From: Ciborinia camelliae
Lineage: Eukaryota; Ascomycota; Leotiomycetes; Helotiales; Sclerotiniaceae
Assembly: GCA_025890175.1 (NCBI GenBank)
Contig: JANPYM010000008.1
Span: 611,337-675,336, forward strand
Direction of reading: 5' to 3'
DNA length: 64,000 nucleotides
Both the position numbers and the translations under genes were made by a program. A model generated the notes under the pieces. That model had not been told where the DNA came from. It searched no databases and worked only from the letters and a program-made list of their open reading frames with translations. The first letter of the stretch is position 1; each line of letters opens with the position of its first letter. This document shows positions 22,301 to 34,186 of this stretch, piece after piece.

Positions 22301-23583
22301 TCACCTATGATGTTAGATCATGTTAATGGATACTATAATGTGAGTGGCTTACTGCAAGCATCTCAACAGTTTTGCCAACTCCCATCGCATCCGCGCAAAT
22401 GCCCCCAGTCGGTCCTTTGGGATCAAATTCCCGGCCTAACATCCAGCTAGAGCCAACCAATTGATGATGATAAAGCCCTGTGAAACCTAGTTAGCCAGGG
22501 ATATTAATTAAGATAAGGATGTAGGATTTTACCTGATTTCATGCCTTTAAGTAGAGACGTCGTAGCAGACTCTGTTTTGATATTTCCTCGGCCGAAGCTT
22601 TCACCAGCCCTCTTTAATGAAGTTTTGTCGCCACGACATTTATGCAAGCCCTCATATTTTGGACAGTTATTGAGCAGCTGGTCAAGTTGTTCTTTTCTGG
22701 ATGATGTGGCAACAACAGGCATTGGCTCTAGATCAGGTTCAGAGTCATGCTCAGCAAGTGGATTGTGATGCATGAAGCTGTGCACCTTTGCGCTGGCGCC
22801 CTGCACTCCAAAGGTTCGCTTGGCTTGTGTCTTGTATTTCTTCTTCTTTTCGGCTTCATGAAGGTGTCGGCGTGTCCACCACTCCTCTGATGTCGTACAA
22901 ATCTTCTCTCGAAATCTCTTTTCCGAAGGCGAGGTCTCATATCCGTCAGGTCTGCTGCTGTCTTCAAAATCAAGAATAATGGGACTAAAGCCACGCTCAA
23001 TCTTGACTTCCTTTTCCATGTCGTTGGAACCATCTTGTGACATATTGTTGTCAGTTGGCCGAAGTAGCGGTTGAAGACCGCCGAATAGAGAGCCTCTTTG
23101 TCCGTCAGGAGTAACAGGGCTTTTTGGAAGAGGTAGAGACTGAGGTTCTTCTTTGATCTTAAAATCTGCAACATCATGACTGGGACGAGTTTGGCTGAGA
23201 CCATCTCTAGCCTGTCCATGTTCTGGTGACGGACTTGGATTTTCGGCTTTGACTATAACATCACTGGATGCCTCAGTCTTGATATGAACTGTGCTGCCAG
23301 ATTGAGGTCCATGTTCCGAGGGAGCTTCGACCTTGACCACAACATCGGCCTTGTCTGTGCCCTCACCATTTGAGGATGGTCCATCAGCCTTAGGAATTTC
23401 TCCCGGTGCAGGTCGTGTGACATTCTGCGTAACTGCCGACCATTGTTCTGCTGTGATTTCTTCGAGGTCATCATTCTCAATCGCTGACTGATGAGCTTCC
23501 TCTATTTCATCTGCGTCGTCTGTCAGGTCAATCACCATTGGTGGCTGTGATAGCGCAGAGGACGATGGGTCGTTAAGACTCAT
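19393..23583 (-). CDS. RING-finger SNF2-family ATPase (RAD5/RAD16/ULS1 group), 1094 aa
   Basis: Nineteen exons rebuilt from 23583 to 19393, 1095 codons, every phase consistent. Residues 1-350 are disordered and carry SUMO-interaction-like motifs (VIDLTDD at 17-23, IILDFED at 202-208) and six psi-K-x-E sites (K84, K102, K112, K144, K194, K336). The SNF2 N-lobe shows motif I CADAMGVGKT (381-390), where the usual Glu of DEMGLGKT is Ala. Motif II is VVLDEAH, encoded by an 18-nt exon plus the next codon. Motif III is WAMSGTP. A C3HC4 RING (C759-C805: CPMC, CGHIFC, CPKC) sits between the helicase lobes, as in RAD5, RAD16 and ULS1. The C-lobe includes VIFAQWR, VFVAGLKAGSLGLNL and QAFSRILRLGQ, the last with Gly replaced by Ser. 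The likely role is ATP-driven remodelling plus ubiquitin ligation in the nucleus, possibly SUMO-targeted; the exact orthologue is unsettled. The C-terminal tail is acidic, then RG-rich. One intron (21543-21509) is only 35 nt, and intron 20159-20108 has a GC donor. Confidence 0.92.
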
Positions 23584-26389
23584 TGCGGCTGTATTGTTGC
23601 TACAGGGAGATCATGAACATGCAGAATTCTTGATGAATGCCCCGTCTCCTGGCGATGAATCTTACTGTTGAAAGAGAAAACAGTTCAAGTAAAATATGGA
23701 GCTGCAAGGATAGAAAGTGAGGAAGAATTGGTTCCTTGTGAAGTTGTAAAAATAGATCAGAGAACTAATTCGTTTGAAAGTTGTATCAAAGATCCCTCTC
23801 CAACTGTAGATGAAATCTGAAAGTGGAAACAAGTTGTGATTAAGTGCTTGAATATTGCTGTCGCTGATTGAGAATGGAATAGTGTTGTTGTGTTTGTTTT
23901 TTGTTGCCCTCATTCGAAGTTGAAAGTGATAGTGGATCCGGAGAGAAACTAAGGCCGGAGCTAATTGATTACCCCCAAAGAACTAGTGAATTTTAACTTG
24001 CCCCTCTCAACCTTGCCTTGCGATATCTTCAAACTTGCTGTGGCTGATTTGTAGACTAGCAGCAAGTTTGGTGTTTCCCTGTGCAGAAATTCACAAAATG
24101 AACAGCCCTACCAATGAGTCTATCACACTTTCTCACGAACTATGAACTGTACTCAATCTTTTAAGCGGTCCAAGATGGCGCATGGCTTAATACGAAGTTG
24201 ATAGCCAGCATAAAGTCTCATCTCTTAGTCTTCTGTGCTTGAAGTCTGAAAGCCTCCACGAATCTGGGAGGTCCAACCTCGATCCACACAGGCTGTCAAC
24301 AATCTCTCTCTATTTCCTAATTAGCTAGTGACCGGCTACGATCATGGCAAGGCCAACTATCCTAAAGCAATGCAGACGCAAAACACCCAGCTCCACCTCA
24401 TTATAGAGCAAATACATCCATCACTTCGCTCCATTTCTTCGGTATACCATTCCCGAAGGATCTCATGGAGGAGCGTGAGACGAGGCCAGAAGCTGCTTCA
24501 TCATGTCCACGTCTTTCGATTACAGGGGCCGAAGGACATTTTCGCTTCAAGAGGACATTCACACAATCAAGATCACAAATGAGTTCATGGGATGATATGA
24601 CACGAAAGTAAACATGATGAGATGAATGAACTTAGACGAACATTCATCCAGTGATTTTGAAGTTCACTGTTGTGCTGAGGTCTGTGCGTGACTATAAGCC
24701 GATCTCCATATTTCCTTGGGCGTTTTATAGATTCGTTTCATCTAATGCTACTTCCACACCTTGCCCGCAAAATGATGTCTCGTAATTCATTCCGACTTCA
24801 TTCTAACTTCACACCCAACAACAAGTTAACCCTACTCCATCAAAATCATTCACAATATCTCATCTCCTATTTCCTAAAATCTCCAAGTCACATTTCTATT
24901 CACAATTTCCTAAGAAAAAGCAACCAAATGGGCTAGGCAAATGCAAATCCCTCCTCGCCGCCAGTGCTGCCACTTTCCGCCTTGCATTTCCCACCTCCCC
25001 TGGTTTCGACACCAGTTTCTTTTTTCTTCAAATTTGCTTTTATTTTTAAAAAAAGGAATCTTGATTTTCTTTTCCACAAACATAAGCAATTCTATATTCC
25101 AGACTTGAAGACACAAATACCAAGCAACAAAAAACAACAGGCCCTTCGTCGTCTAGCATTCCCCGAAAATCCATACATCACCGATGCGCATTTCCGCATT
25201 TAGGCTCGGCTGCACATGCTTAGCAAACCCTCATCTGAAGAACAGAACACACCACACACTGCTTGCTATATTAACATACTTCCAAGAACTACCTTACATC
25301 AAAATACTCTCCTCACATCATCACATTTTCCATCTTTGAAACAGACTCCTCCTTGAACCTCGAAATCAAAATATTCCCGAAGATCCAACATTCCGTTATT
25401 CCCATCCAGACTTAACCTACAGAGCTACATGTCTATGACGCTACGATCCAACCAAAACCAAAACCTCAACCCAAAACTAAGATTCCCTCTCCTCCCCTCT
25501 CCCCTCTCCCCAATCTTCAACTCCCCATCTCCACCCCATCCTCCATCAACGATTAACCCCTCCTAATCATCCAATCATCTAACCCACCGGATCCGAAGCC
25601 CCAAAAACCATGATACATAATACCACGAGATATCCCCGCCCACCCATCACCAAACTCCCAACTCCCTCAGTCAATCTCCAAGATCATCACGAGTAAGATA
25701 CTCGCAAGCTAACATCCGATCATGCCGACCAAGTTTCTCATTACCATCTCGAAGTATCCAGCAAGCACCCGGTCGGTCTATCCCATCCACAGAACGGCGT
25801 AACGCTAACGGTTATATAGAAAGTCCGAGGTGATATTCTACACAAAAAGTGGCAGTTCTTGTATCCATGTTTGATTTTCATTCCAGACAGCCAAGAAACA
25901 AACAAATACCTATAACAAAGGTATCCAGATGTGGAGGGAGGAATTTTACTCTCCAACTTCAATGTAAGATGACCGAGTGCCACATTACTAATTCTGACAT
26001 CATCATCATCATCATATAGACACCGACTGATGTTCTACTCATCTCCTATCATCCATCCACATCACAAGTGAACCATTCATCGATACACATATTTCTCTCA
26101 CAGAATCTCACAGCTTGCAAATAATTTCCCATCTCTAGTTCTTAAACACGTGAACATTTATAACACTCACCCCCACAATTTCCCATCGCATCATCACTAG
26201 ACTCCAGGGCACATCATTCAATAAATTCATGTGAAACTTTCAACACACATCGCAAAGATAAAAGTCCTCGCGCAAATTAGCCATCCATCAAGATACATCT
26301 TAAAATCAAAGAAATCCATCCCTTCTCTCCTATGATCAGGGCTCTCTCATCTCCTCTCAACCGAATCTTACCTCTCATTCACTCCATCC
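23584..26389. other. Gene-free spacer, promoter of the RING/SNF2 gene
   Basis: No gene recognised over 2.8 kb. The left part should hold the promoter and leader of the minus-strand RING/SNF2 gene. The right part, from about 24.7 kb, is pyrimidine-rich on the plus strand and includes the 3' side of the WSC gene. Short open frames here start at GTG or lack codon character. No repeats of note apart from CATC runs near 25996-26010. Confidence 0.55.
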
Positions 26390-29300
26390 TCAAACAATCT
26401 GATATAAATCCAATCTCCGACTCCCGCCACAATACTCCGTCCCGTTTCCCTTACAAACAATATCACATCCCGTCGCACTGGGTGTCGTTCCAGCCTGGAG
26501 TGTAGCGCCCGTGTTTATGGTGTTACCGCAGTAGCATTCATCGCCTAAAATTTAACGGTCATAATTAGTACCAATATGATATCAACCTCCACACATACCC
26601 CATAGATACCTTCCCCCGCTCTCGAATAAAGAAAAAACAAACTCACCATACTCAACCCCAAAATAAGTCCACCCCCCACAAGCTGCCTCACAAGCTTCCA
26701 CACTATTGTTCACACCCGGGATCGGATTCTCAAGCCCACTCAATGCACGACCGGTTGTAGATTCAGTATAGCAACCTAGATAGTTCCATCCCGTCAAGTT
26801 TGTCACAGTGATTGGCCCTTCTGGAGTTGGTGTTGAGATTGTGCCGTTGAGTTGATACATGTTGAGTCTGGAGGGTCCCCCGCAGTATTCTTCAGAGTTC
26901 CCAGCACATAACATGTTACATCTATTTACACCAGGGACTGTGCTTGCTTGGAGTACAGATCCGGCGTTTATGGTTGCACCGCAATAGCATCTAAATCAAA
27001 TTAGCCAAGAAACCGTTGTCAAGGAAGAAGAGGGGAGGTTTACTCATTGGAATATTCCATCCCGAAATATTCAAAATCCGAACAACTTGTTTTGCAGGAT
27101 TCTATTGTGAAACCTCCAGTGGGGGGTGCAGGTTGCAGACCGGATAGAGCACGACCTGTGGTTGCTTCGCTATAGCATCCTATATAGTTATAGCCGGGGA
27201 CGTTAGTTACTGTGATGGGGGCTGTGGGTGTGGGTATTGCTGATGTTGTTGAGGATGTAGAGGATGTTGAGGATGATGACGTTGAAGACGAGGATGTGGA
27301 AGTAGATGTACTAGTCTGCGTCGTAGAAGTTGAAGAAGTGCTACTAGAGCTCGTTGTGGATGTAGTTGTACTAGTCGATGTCATAGATTGCGACGAAGAC
27401 GTCGCGGTATTCAGCATATACATATCAAGTCTTCCAGGTCCTCCGCAATATTCCTTTGCATTTCCCTTGCAAAGCATTGAGCATCCATTAACGCTGGGAG
27501 TACCGCTAGTCTGATTAACCGAGCCTATACCTAAGGTGTTTCCGCAATAGCATTCATTGGCATATTCCATACCAAAGTATGTGAATCCTTTGCAACCAGC
27601 TGCACATAATTCGATTGTAAATCCTGCGGATGGTGCTGGGGGACTCAAACCACTCAAAGCACGACCATTTGTTGCTTCGCTATAACATCCCAGGTAGTTG
27701 TAATTACCAACACCACTAACTGTCTTAGGGCCATACAATGCCGGATCGGTTCCAGCGACGTATTCTGTAGGATTATAGAAGACTGAAATATAGCCTGTTC
27801 CACCACAAGCATCATTTGGATCACCCGGACAAGCGAAATTGCATAAAGCATCAGTAAAATCTTGTGCAGCTAGCGGTGGAGGAGTATTTCCGCAGTAGCA
27901 TTGGCTTGTGTACTCGGTACCAGCAAAGCTATATTGTGCGAGTCCGTAACATGCTTCTTGACACATGTTATTATCATTGGCGGTGGTATTAGGTGCATAG
28001 CCTTCGTTAGGGAATAGACGTGGTCCAGTTGTGGATTCCTGAAAGCACCCGAGGTAGTTGTAAATTGTTTGTCCGGTCGTAGAGTTTATAGGGCCAACTT
28101 TCTTCGAGATGACGGTACCAGTAATTTCAACAACGTGAACTCCCCAATTAACATCATCTGTGTTCAAAGTCCAAGTATTGTTGAGCAAAAGATCTGGCTT
28201 GTTGAATTCTTCCACGTTTGCCGAGAAAATAACAGTCCCGTATGCACAATCATTGACGGCTATCTGTTGTGACTCGTGCAGCTCTGTTGGGTCGCTAATA
28301 TGAAAAACACCGTTTGGTGGCTTACTCTTGCTGATTTCTAGCGAAGAACCTCCAACATTACAGATTCTTATCTCCTGGGAAGATGAACTCCCAGGTGCTA
28401 CTTTGCCAAAATCCATAATTACGTTAGCCTGAGGGAGCCATCCACCTTCACCGTTGCTAATTGAAAAGTTGGCTATCGGAGCCGTCGAAGCAATACCTTC
28501 AAGGATGATGTTAAATGAGCCCCCATCTGACCACACCTGCCAGTAAGAATTGTATGATTCAATTCCATTGGTTGGATCAAAAGAAGATTGAATAGATATC
28601 TGCGAGCTGGGGGCAATCTGACTTCCTATCGCTGGGAGACCTACTGCCGTGAAGGATCCAAATCCCAGATCCCATGTCCCATTTATCACTGTACTATTTA
28701 TGAAGACTGGATCATCATCCAACTCATCGGCAGTATATGCGTACCCCGTGATCGTCATAGGCATCAATCCTTTATTTGATATCGTAAAGATAGCCGACTG
28801 AGGATTTACGTCACTCACATTCGTGATGATAATTCCACCATAGTCCACAGTAGTAGGAGCAATTGCCAGAAAAGGCTTCGAGGAAACCTCAGTACCAGTC
28901 AAACTTATAGGATAAAGAGTAGCGTAGCCGGCGACAGCGTTTGTCGTTAGAATCGTCAAGGGAGTGCTTTTAATACCAGGAGATACATTTCCGAATGATG
29001 TATTCGCAGTAACTCCAACTTGAGCATTTGTCAAGTCCCAAGTGACGGGAAAGGTGAATGTGGCACCCGCTTTCAATGGACCTGTTGGCAGGGTCGAATT
29101 GTCAACGGAGAAATACCCATTCCCCACAGTTGCGCCATTTATTGAAGTAATCGCAATACTGGCAGTACAATCAACAGTTTGGATTGACTTGTTTCCAAGA
29201 GCTACGATCCCGAAATCGATTGGAGAGGTGCAATTTACTAAATGCCCAATCAGCATACAGTGGTTCACATTTGCGACAATCAAACAAAAAGGCCTCTTGA

Positions 29301-31389
29301 CAAAACGCGATCACTCACAAGGGAGGTTGACAGGTGCTCCGAGACAATAAAGAACCCCATTCGAATCTGTCGTATATACTCGACCGTTGCCGAAAGCTGG
29401 ACGCTGGAATTTGTTCGCACCTCCAATTTGTGGTATATTGATTTTTTGTAGCACACCATTCTGAGGTACAGCATACCATGCTCTGAGGCCAGCATCGGGG
29501 TCGGTCATCCAAAGAATTGCGGTGCCTACTTGGTTATTGAAGCTAGTAACAGTTGGGATCCCCACTCCAACACGACCTGCAGATATCTCATTTGTCTGGC
29601 CAATCTTGGAGAATTGGGGAAGACCACTAGACGTGAATGTAAGCTGGTAGACTGATGTCGCCAAGCCGACTGGAGTGCAATAAATGAACCCACCCTCGAG
29701 AGGGTAAGAACCACAGGCTCCAAACACGGCTGCACTTGTAACAATGGTTTGTAAGATATTGTCCGTCTGTCCAGGTCCCAACTTATATCCGCCGAGGTTA
29801 TTTGCATTCAAAATATAAATTTTCCCATTTTTGCCAGCAGTGACGGCCATCTTGTCCACACCTGTGCCTTTGAACACTGTTGGATCGAGGAGAACAATGC
29901 CTCCACTACCAAAGTCTTGATCACCAGCATCCATGTTTTGATAGTCGTAGGGTTGAAAATAATCCGACACGGAAATTACACCTGTGCTATCCAAGGCTAG
30001 ATTGATGGTTGCTTCTCCTAAGGTTTGACAACCACTTGAACCAGAAGCTGGAGTCCCTTGATTTTGATGAGCCTAGAATCGTCAGTCCTTGTAGAATAGT
30101 GTCATAAAATTTTGAAAATATGGGGTACTTGCAGCACCATTTCCAGACACAAGAAAAATTCTAGCTCCATCGGTTGCCAATCCCATTCCACTCATCCATA
30201 TCCCACCTTCTCCACCACCTCCTCCCTGAAGCAGAACATTTGTTTGCGGAACTAGTGGTCCACTTTCAACTGCCCAATTTGTGATAATTTTGGCTTTGTT
30301 AATGTCGATGCCCATTACAAGACCTGTGTAATTGAATAAATCACAATGGCCTCCAAAAGATCCATATACCACACTACCAATCTGTGTTAATGAAGGACGT
30401 TGTAGAATAACTCCTCCAATAAAATACTTTTGGGGGTCGTTATCTGCAGTTGCACCGTCGATAAGTATTGGCGGAAACACGTCAAGTAATGTATTGATAT
30501 TGACCGCGTGGAAGTAATAAACGCCATTTGCCGTCCCAGTATTTCCTGCAACTCTATAGTTTGGTATGTAAGTTTTTGCGAAGAAATATGCTATATCGGT
30601 GGCGGGATCGATGACGGGTGTGCCTACAGCTTGATCAACGGATGTGACAGGCTGAGGGCTGACTCTTATTTACCTATAATACCAATGAAATTGGGAATGT
30701 CTTGCACAATATCAGTACGATGACATGCAACTTCTCCTTTACACCCAGACTTACCTGTACATCCTATATCGGATTGTAAGAATGGGGTATGAACTTGTCT
30801 TGAGTTTATGAGAACTCCAGTCTCTGCATTGAGGGTTCTGATATAGTTTTGACTGGATGCAAGAAACAACAGTTGAGGACCGCCCGTAAGTGGTGTATAA
30901 GTCAATGGTTTAGCATAGAACTGCCTTCATCAGCAATCTGCATAGAGTGACTTATGGCCCAGAAAACACATCTGCATAACACAAATGCAGTAGTTGTCCA
31001 ATGCATGCAAAAAATGTAAGTTTGAGCGAAACATAAAATATTCTAATGTAGTTTGGCCTGTTCCTGTGCCTTGCAAGATGTGGAGAGCTTGGCATGCCCA
31101 GATCGGAATGGGAACATAATAAAATTACTAACCTGTTCTAGGGCATTGAAGGAGACTTTCCACAGCTGCCCGAAAGATGAACTATCAATAATTCCTGGGT
31201 CCATATTATGGTTAGGTCTGACTATTAATCAGTCTTCTCATACTTAAATGTGAGACAACGTACTCACAGGTATCCTGTTTGCTGCAGATCTGCATCTCTA
31301 TATTCGTCGGTAGATGAAAGGCCCTGGACTAAAAAATCAAGAAATATCCCGGCAAGAAGCACGGTAACATAGAGAGGAGGAAATAGCAT
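26390..31389 (-). CDS. Secreted beta-propeller / HYDIN-like / 4x WSC protein, 1463 aa
   Basis: Eight exons: 31389-31268, 31217-31133, 30920-30674, 30623-30133, 30072-29319, 29237-27044, 26990-26647 and 26544-26390, 1464 codons with matching phases. A signal peptide covers about residues 1-24 (LYVTVLLAGIFLDF). Residues 40-566 look like a PQQ/quinoprotein-type propeller (LLFLASSQNYIRTLNAETG; YVL-type VYTTDSNGVLYCLG near the end). Residues 567-950 hold Ig-like ASPM/SPD2/HYDIN segments (CTSPIDFGIVALG, VDYGGIIITN, VIMDFGKVAPGSSSSQEIRI). WSC domains follow at about 959-1058, 1079-1176, 1248-1345 and 1365-1462, each with GC(Y/F), ECYCGNT and YCGG cysteine motifs. A Ser/Thr-rich spacer lies at 1178-1241 between the second and third. 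WSC domains bind carbohydrate, so a role at the cell wall or on plant or microbial glycans is likely. No transmembrane or GPI tail follows WSC4. The propeller substrate is unknown. The intron at 30132-30073 has a GC donor. Confidence 0.88.
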
Positions 31390-32373
31390 GTTGGTGGTGT
31401 CTTTTTGGGAATTTTTCTGAGATGAAGATACCCAAAGACTCGCGATATGGGATGAGAATCGAAGGAATATTTCCTTCTCTATTTAAATAGAAACTTGATA
31501 TATTGAAAACAAAAGAGAGATACGAGAACTATTCTGGTCAATATTAAGTGGACGAAGATGATGTCAGTATTTTGAAGAGAGGTTTGAGACTTGCAGCCCT
31601 CTTCAAATCATGTTGCGGGTCAGTTCAAATGGTTCCTTGGAGATGAAAGAGTTGCAATGCGGGCAAGATTACCTTTTTTTGACCATCTCCACTCAAAGGT
31701 GAGAGATACCGAGAGATGATAGGCAACTTTCACAATCGGGGAAGGAGCGAGCCATGTAAGGAGGAATTGGCAGGTACGTCAAAAGCCTATCAAGTCTTCA
31801 TAGCTTTACGAAAGGCTACCTGCATTCAAATGTTGGTTCCCGCAGGATTTAGAGCACGTTCAAAGCAGAATTTTGACCTGCATGAGATGATGAAGTACAG
31901 TGAATGTAGATCCTCTAGGTCAAGCATGACTAGCAGATGTATTGAGAACTTTCCCAATAACGCAATATCGTATTCCGAGCAGTTTTTCCCCCCCATTTCT
32001 TAGAAACCTTTTGTAAGATGATGAATCTGGCAGATACATCAAAGTTCTGAAGACTTGCTGTTTTGTTGTTGAAATTTGACGTGGCCAACTAATAAGTATT
32101 TGTTTAAAAATTCCATTTGGTAGCATATCAAGCAGGTATCTCCTACCAGAGTGAGCACAATGCACGGTCCACTTGGTGTCATTTATTGCGTTGTAGCGAT
32201 AATCGGATATAACCTATCGCATATTGCGGCTCACTCTTGTCTTCAATGTTCTCCTCTACTGTATTTCCAGGACATAAGTCAATCTTTAATGACCGCATAC
32301 TCCAAGTGGTTATTAGCCTTGGGTGTTGCAACTTCACTCTTTCAAAACTACCGTAACAGCTACCTCAGCAACT
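31390..32373. other. Divergent upstream region of WSC gene and hydrolase relic
   Basis: No gene recognised. It should contain the promoter of the minus-strand WSC gene next to 31390. Small open frames show no similarity. Confidence 0.5.
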
Positions 32374-33189
32374 ATGAGTTCCTACACCCTTCACTGTAAA
32401 TCCGTCAATCCTCTAGATTCTCGAACACTTCTACTTCTCCATGGAACTTTTCCCTCTTCACATCAATGAGAGCTTGTCTCGAGCTCCGGGAATCTCTCTT
32501 CTTTTCATATCATCATACCCGATCTCCCATCCCACGGGCGATCCACTTCTTCCTCCATCCCGTTCAGAATTCCCGATACTACCACCCTTCTCGCAAACAT
32601 CATCAGCAGACACACGAAAAAATGGTAAATGGTAAAGCAGATATAGCAGGCATATCTTGGGGTGGAAACGTCGCAATATATCTTGCGCATAAATACCCTG
32701 ATATAGTTGGCGATGGTGGAGTCTTTGTCAGCGGCTGTGAGAGATCTTGGGGCAGTCTTAAAAGTTGGTACAATTGAGGTGCGGGGTTATTTATGTTTTC
32801 CACAAACATGGCCATTCATGCATCTCTCGACACCATTTTTCAAGCGGATCATCAACAAGTCTGGAATGAAAATATCAGAAGCATCAAAAGCGGATATGAA
32901 AGCGGCCACTACGTACAAGCTAGGAAATGCAATTGCACAGACCTTTGGAGAAAGCTTCGAGTTCAAAGGTTCGGGAGACTGGAAAGACCAATTCGAGGGT
33001 GTCAAAGCCCGGACGTGCATTGTTGCGGCGACCATGGACGATAAGGGGAAGGATTGTATTGAAAAATGATTTCAATTGAGAAGAAACAATTCCGAAAGCA
33101 AGGCTTTTATTATGGAAGGGCAACGACAAGCTTGGATCTCTGGGAAGCCGGAGCTGTTTGGGAAAGCTATAAAGTGCGATGGACCATGA
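32374..33189 (+). pseudogene. Alpha/beta hydrolase pseudogene
   Basis: An ATG at 32374 opens MSSYTLHCKSVNPLDSR followed by TLLLLHGTFPSSHQ, the HG oxyanion strand of an alpha/beta hydrolase, then hits TGA at 32467-32469 where Trp is typical. The same frame continues with IIIPDLPSHGRS. The frame then changes around a tandem ATGGTAA duplication (about 32623-32636) into DIAGISWGGNVAIYLAHKYP, the nucleophile elbow with Ser in GISWGG. It changes again near 32760-32790 into FFKRIINKSGMKISEASK and ARTCIVAATMDDKG, and meets TGA at 33067-33069. Beyond that stop the frame still matches the family (MEGQRQAWISGKPELFGKAI). The expected catalytic His, usually RHAW, reads RQAW. Two stops, two frame changes and a lost catalytic residue make this a relic. 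The original substrate is unknown. Confidence 0.75.
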
Positions 33190-34186
33190 AGACATGCCCT
33201 CTGAGCTATTAATGGTCGAGTAATGGAACCTATAGCTTCATTTCTCGCCGTGCATACACTTCTTGTTGGCATTCGAGTAACTCTCTAAGTCTCTTCATCG
33301 GATGCATATAGATGGCTTCTGACCAAAGAGCAGCAACCAGAACTCCATAGTTAACGGCTTGCTTTCGGTACATAGGTACCTATCTACTCCTACTCCTACT
33401 CCTACTCATTGCCACATTTCTGCGAGTGCAAACCCGGCACTAGAATTAACGTGCTTGATTACTGGCTTGATGATCATCGGTTCAAGCTTCACTTTTTTCT
33501 TGTCTATATAGTTTTTGTTGCATGTCTTCATCCGGAATACTTTTCAGCCGAAGAGTTGTTTCGGGGAAATCCTCATCCGGAACAATTAGTTCAAAGTCTT
33601 GGCTAAAGCCAATTCCTGCAAAACTGGCCTGATGATTCAGCAACTCCTTTTGTCAGGCCATTATCCGTATTTTATCCATGTCAAACATAATCAATTGGCT
33701 TGAGCCATCTCGAAATCGGGTAACTACAGCTGATAAATTGTTCTCGTTCTTGTATGACTGTACCACAAAGTCCTGCCATTCACCATATTATCGAATGTAC
33801 TGTCACATCAAAGAGATGTTCGATGGTGGTGGTCGTAGAATTGGCCGGCTCAGCTATTTTCCGCATTTCTCTGCGTGTTTAAGGCGTGTTTAAAATTATG
33901 GTACGAAATGAGAGAGTAAAGCTCCCGTGTGGTCTAAGAGTTTCTCCGTATGCGGTATTGCATATGTTGAGCGATATGTTGCGCTCTCCAAATTAGGTCA
34001 TGTTCAGGGCTTTGAAGGACTCCGTCACCGCTTGATGTTTGAACATTTTCCTCAAACAATGATAGAGTCTTGAAAGCGCACATAACTATTCCGAGGTAAT
34101 TCTGAAATCCTGCACACCTATCTCCAATTACAATATGTTCAACTATGTACATTCTCTTGCCCACAGCGGTACCACCCCCGCTACTT
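33190..34186. other. Accessory spacer, no gene recognised
   Basis: No intact gene. A (CTACTC)-type run lies at about 33385-33408. A minus-strand open frame at 33934-34206 may be the eroded C-terminal end of the regulator pseudogene to the right, but I cannot support it. Confidence 0.45.

Noticed and set aside
24328..24582. 84-codon plus-strand frame upstream of the RING/SNF2 gene.
   Set aside because: GTG start, no recognisable similarity, lies in a probable promoter.
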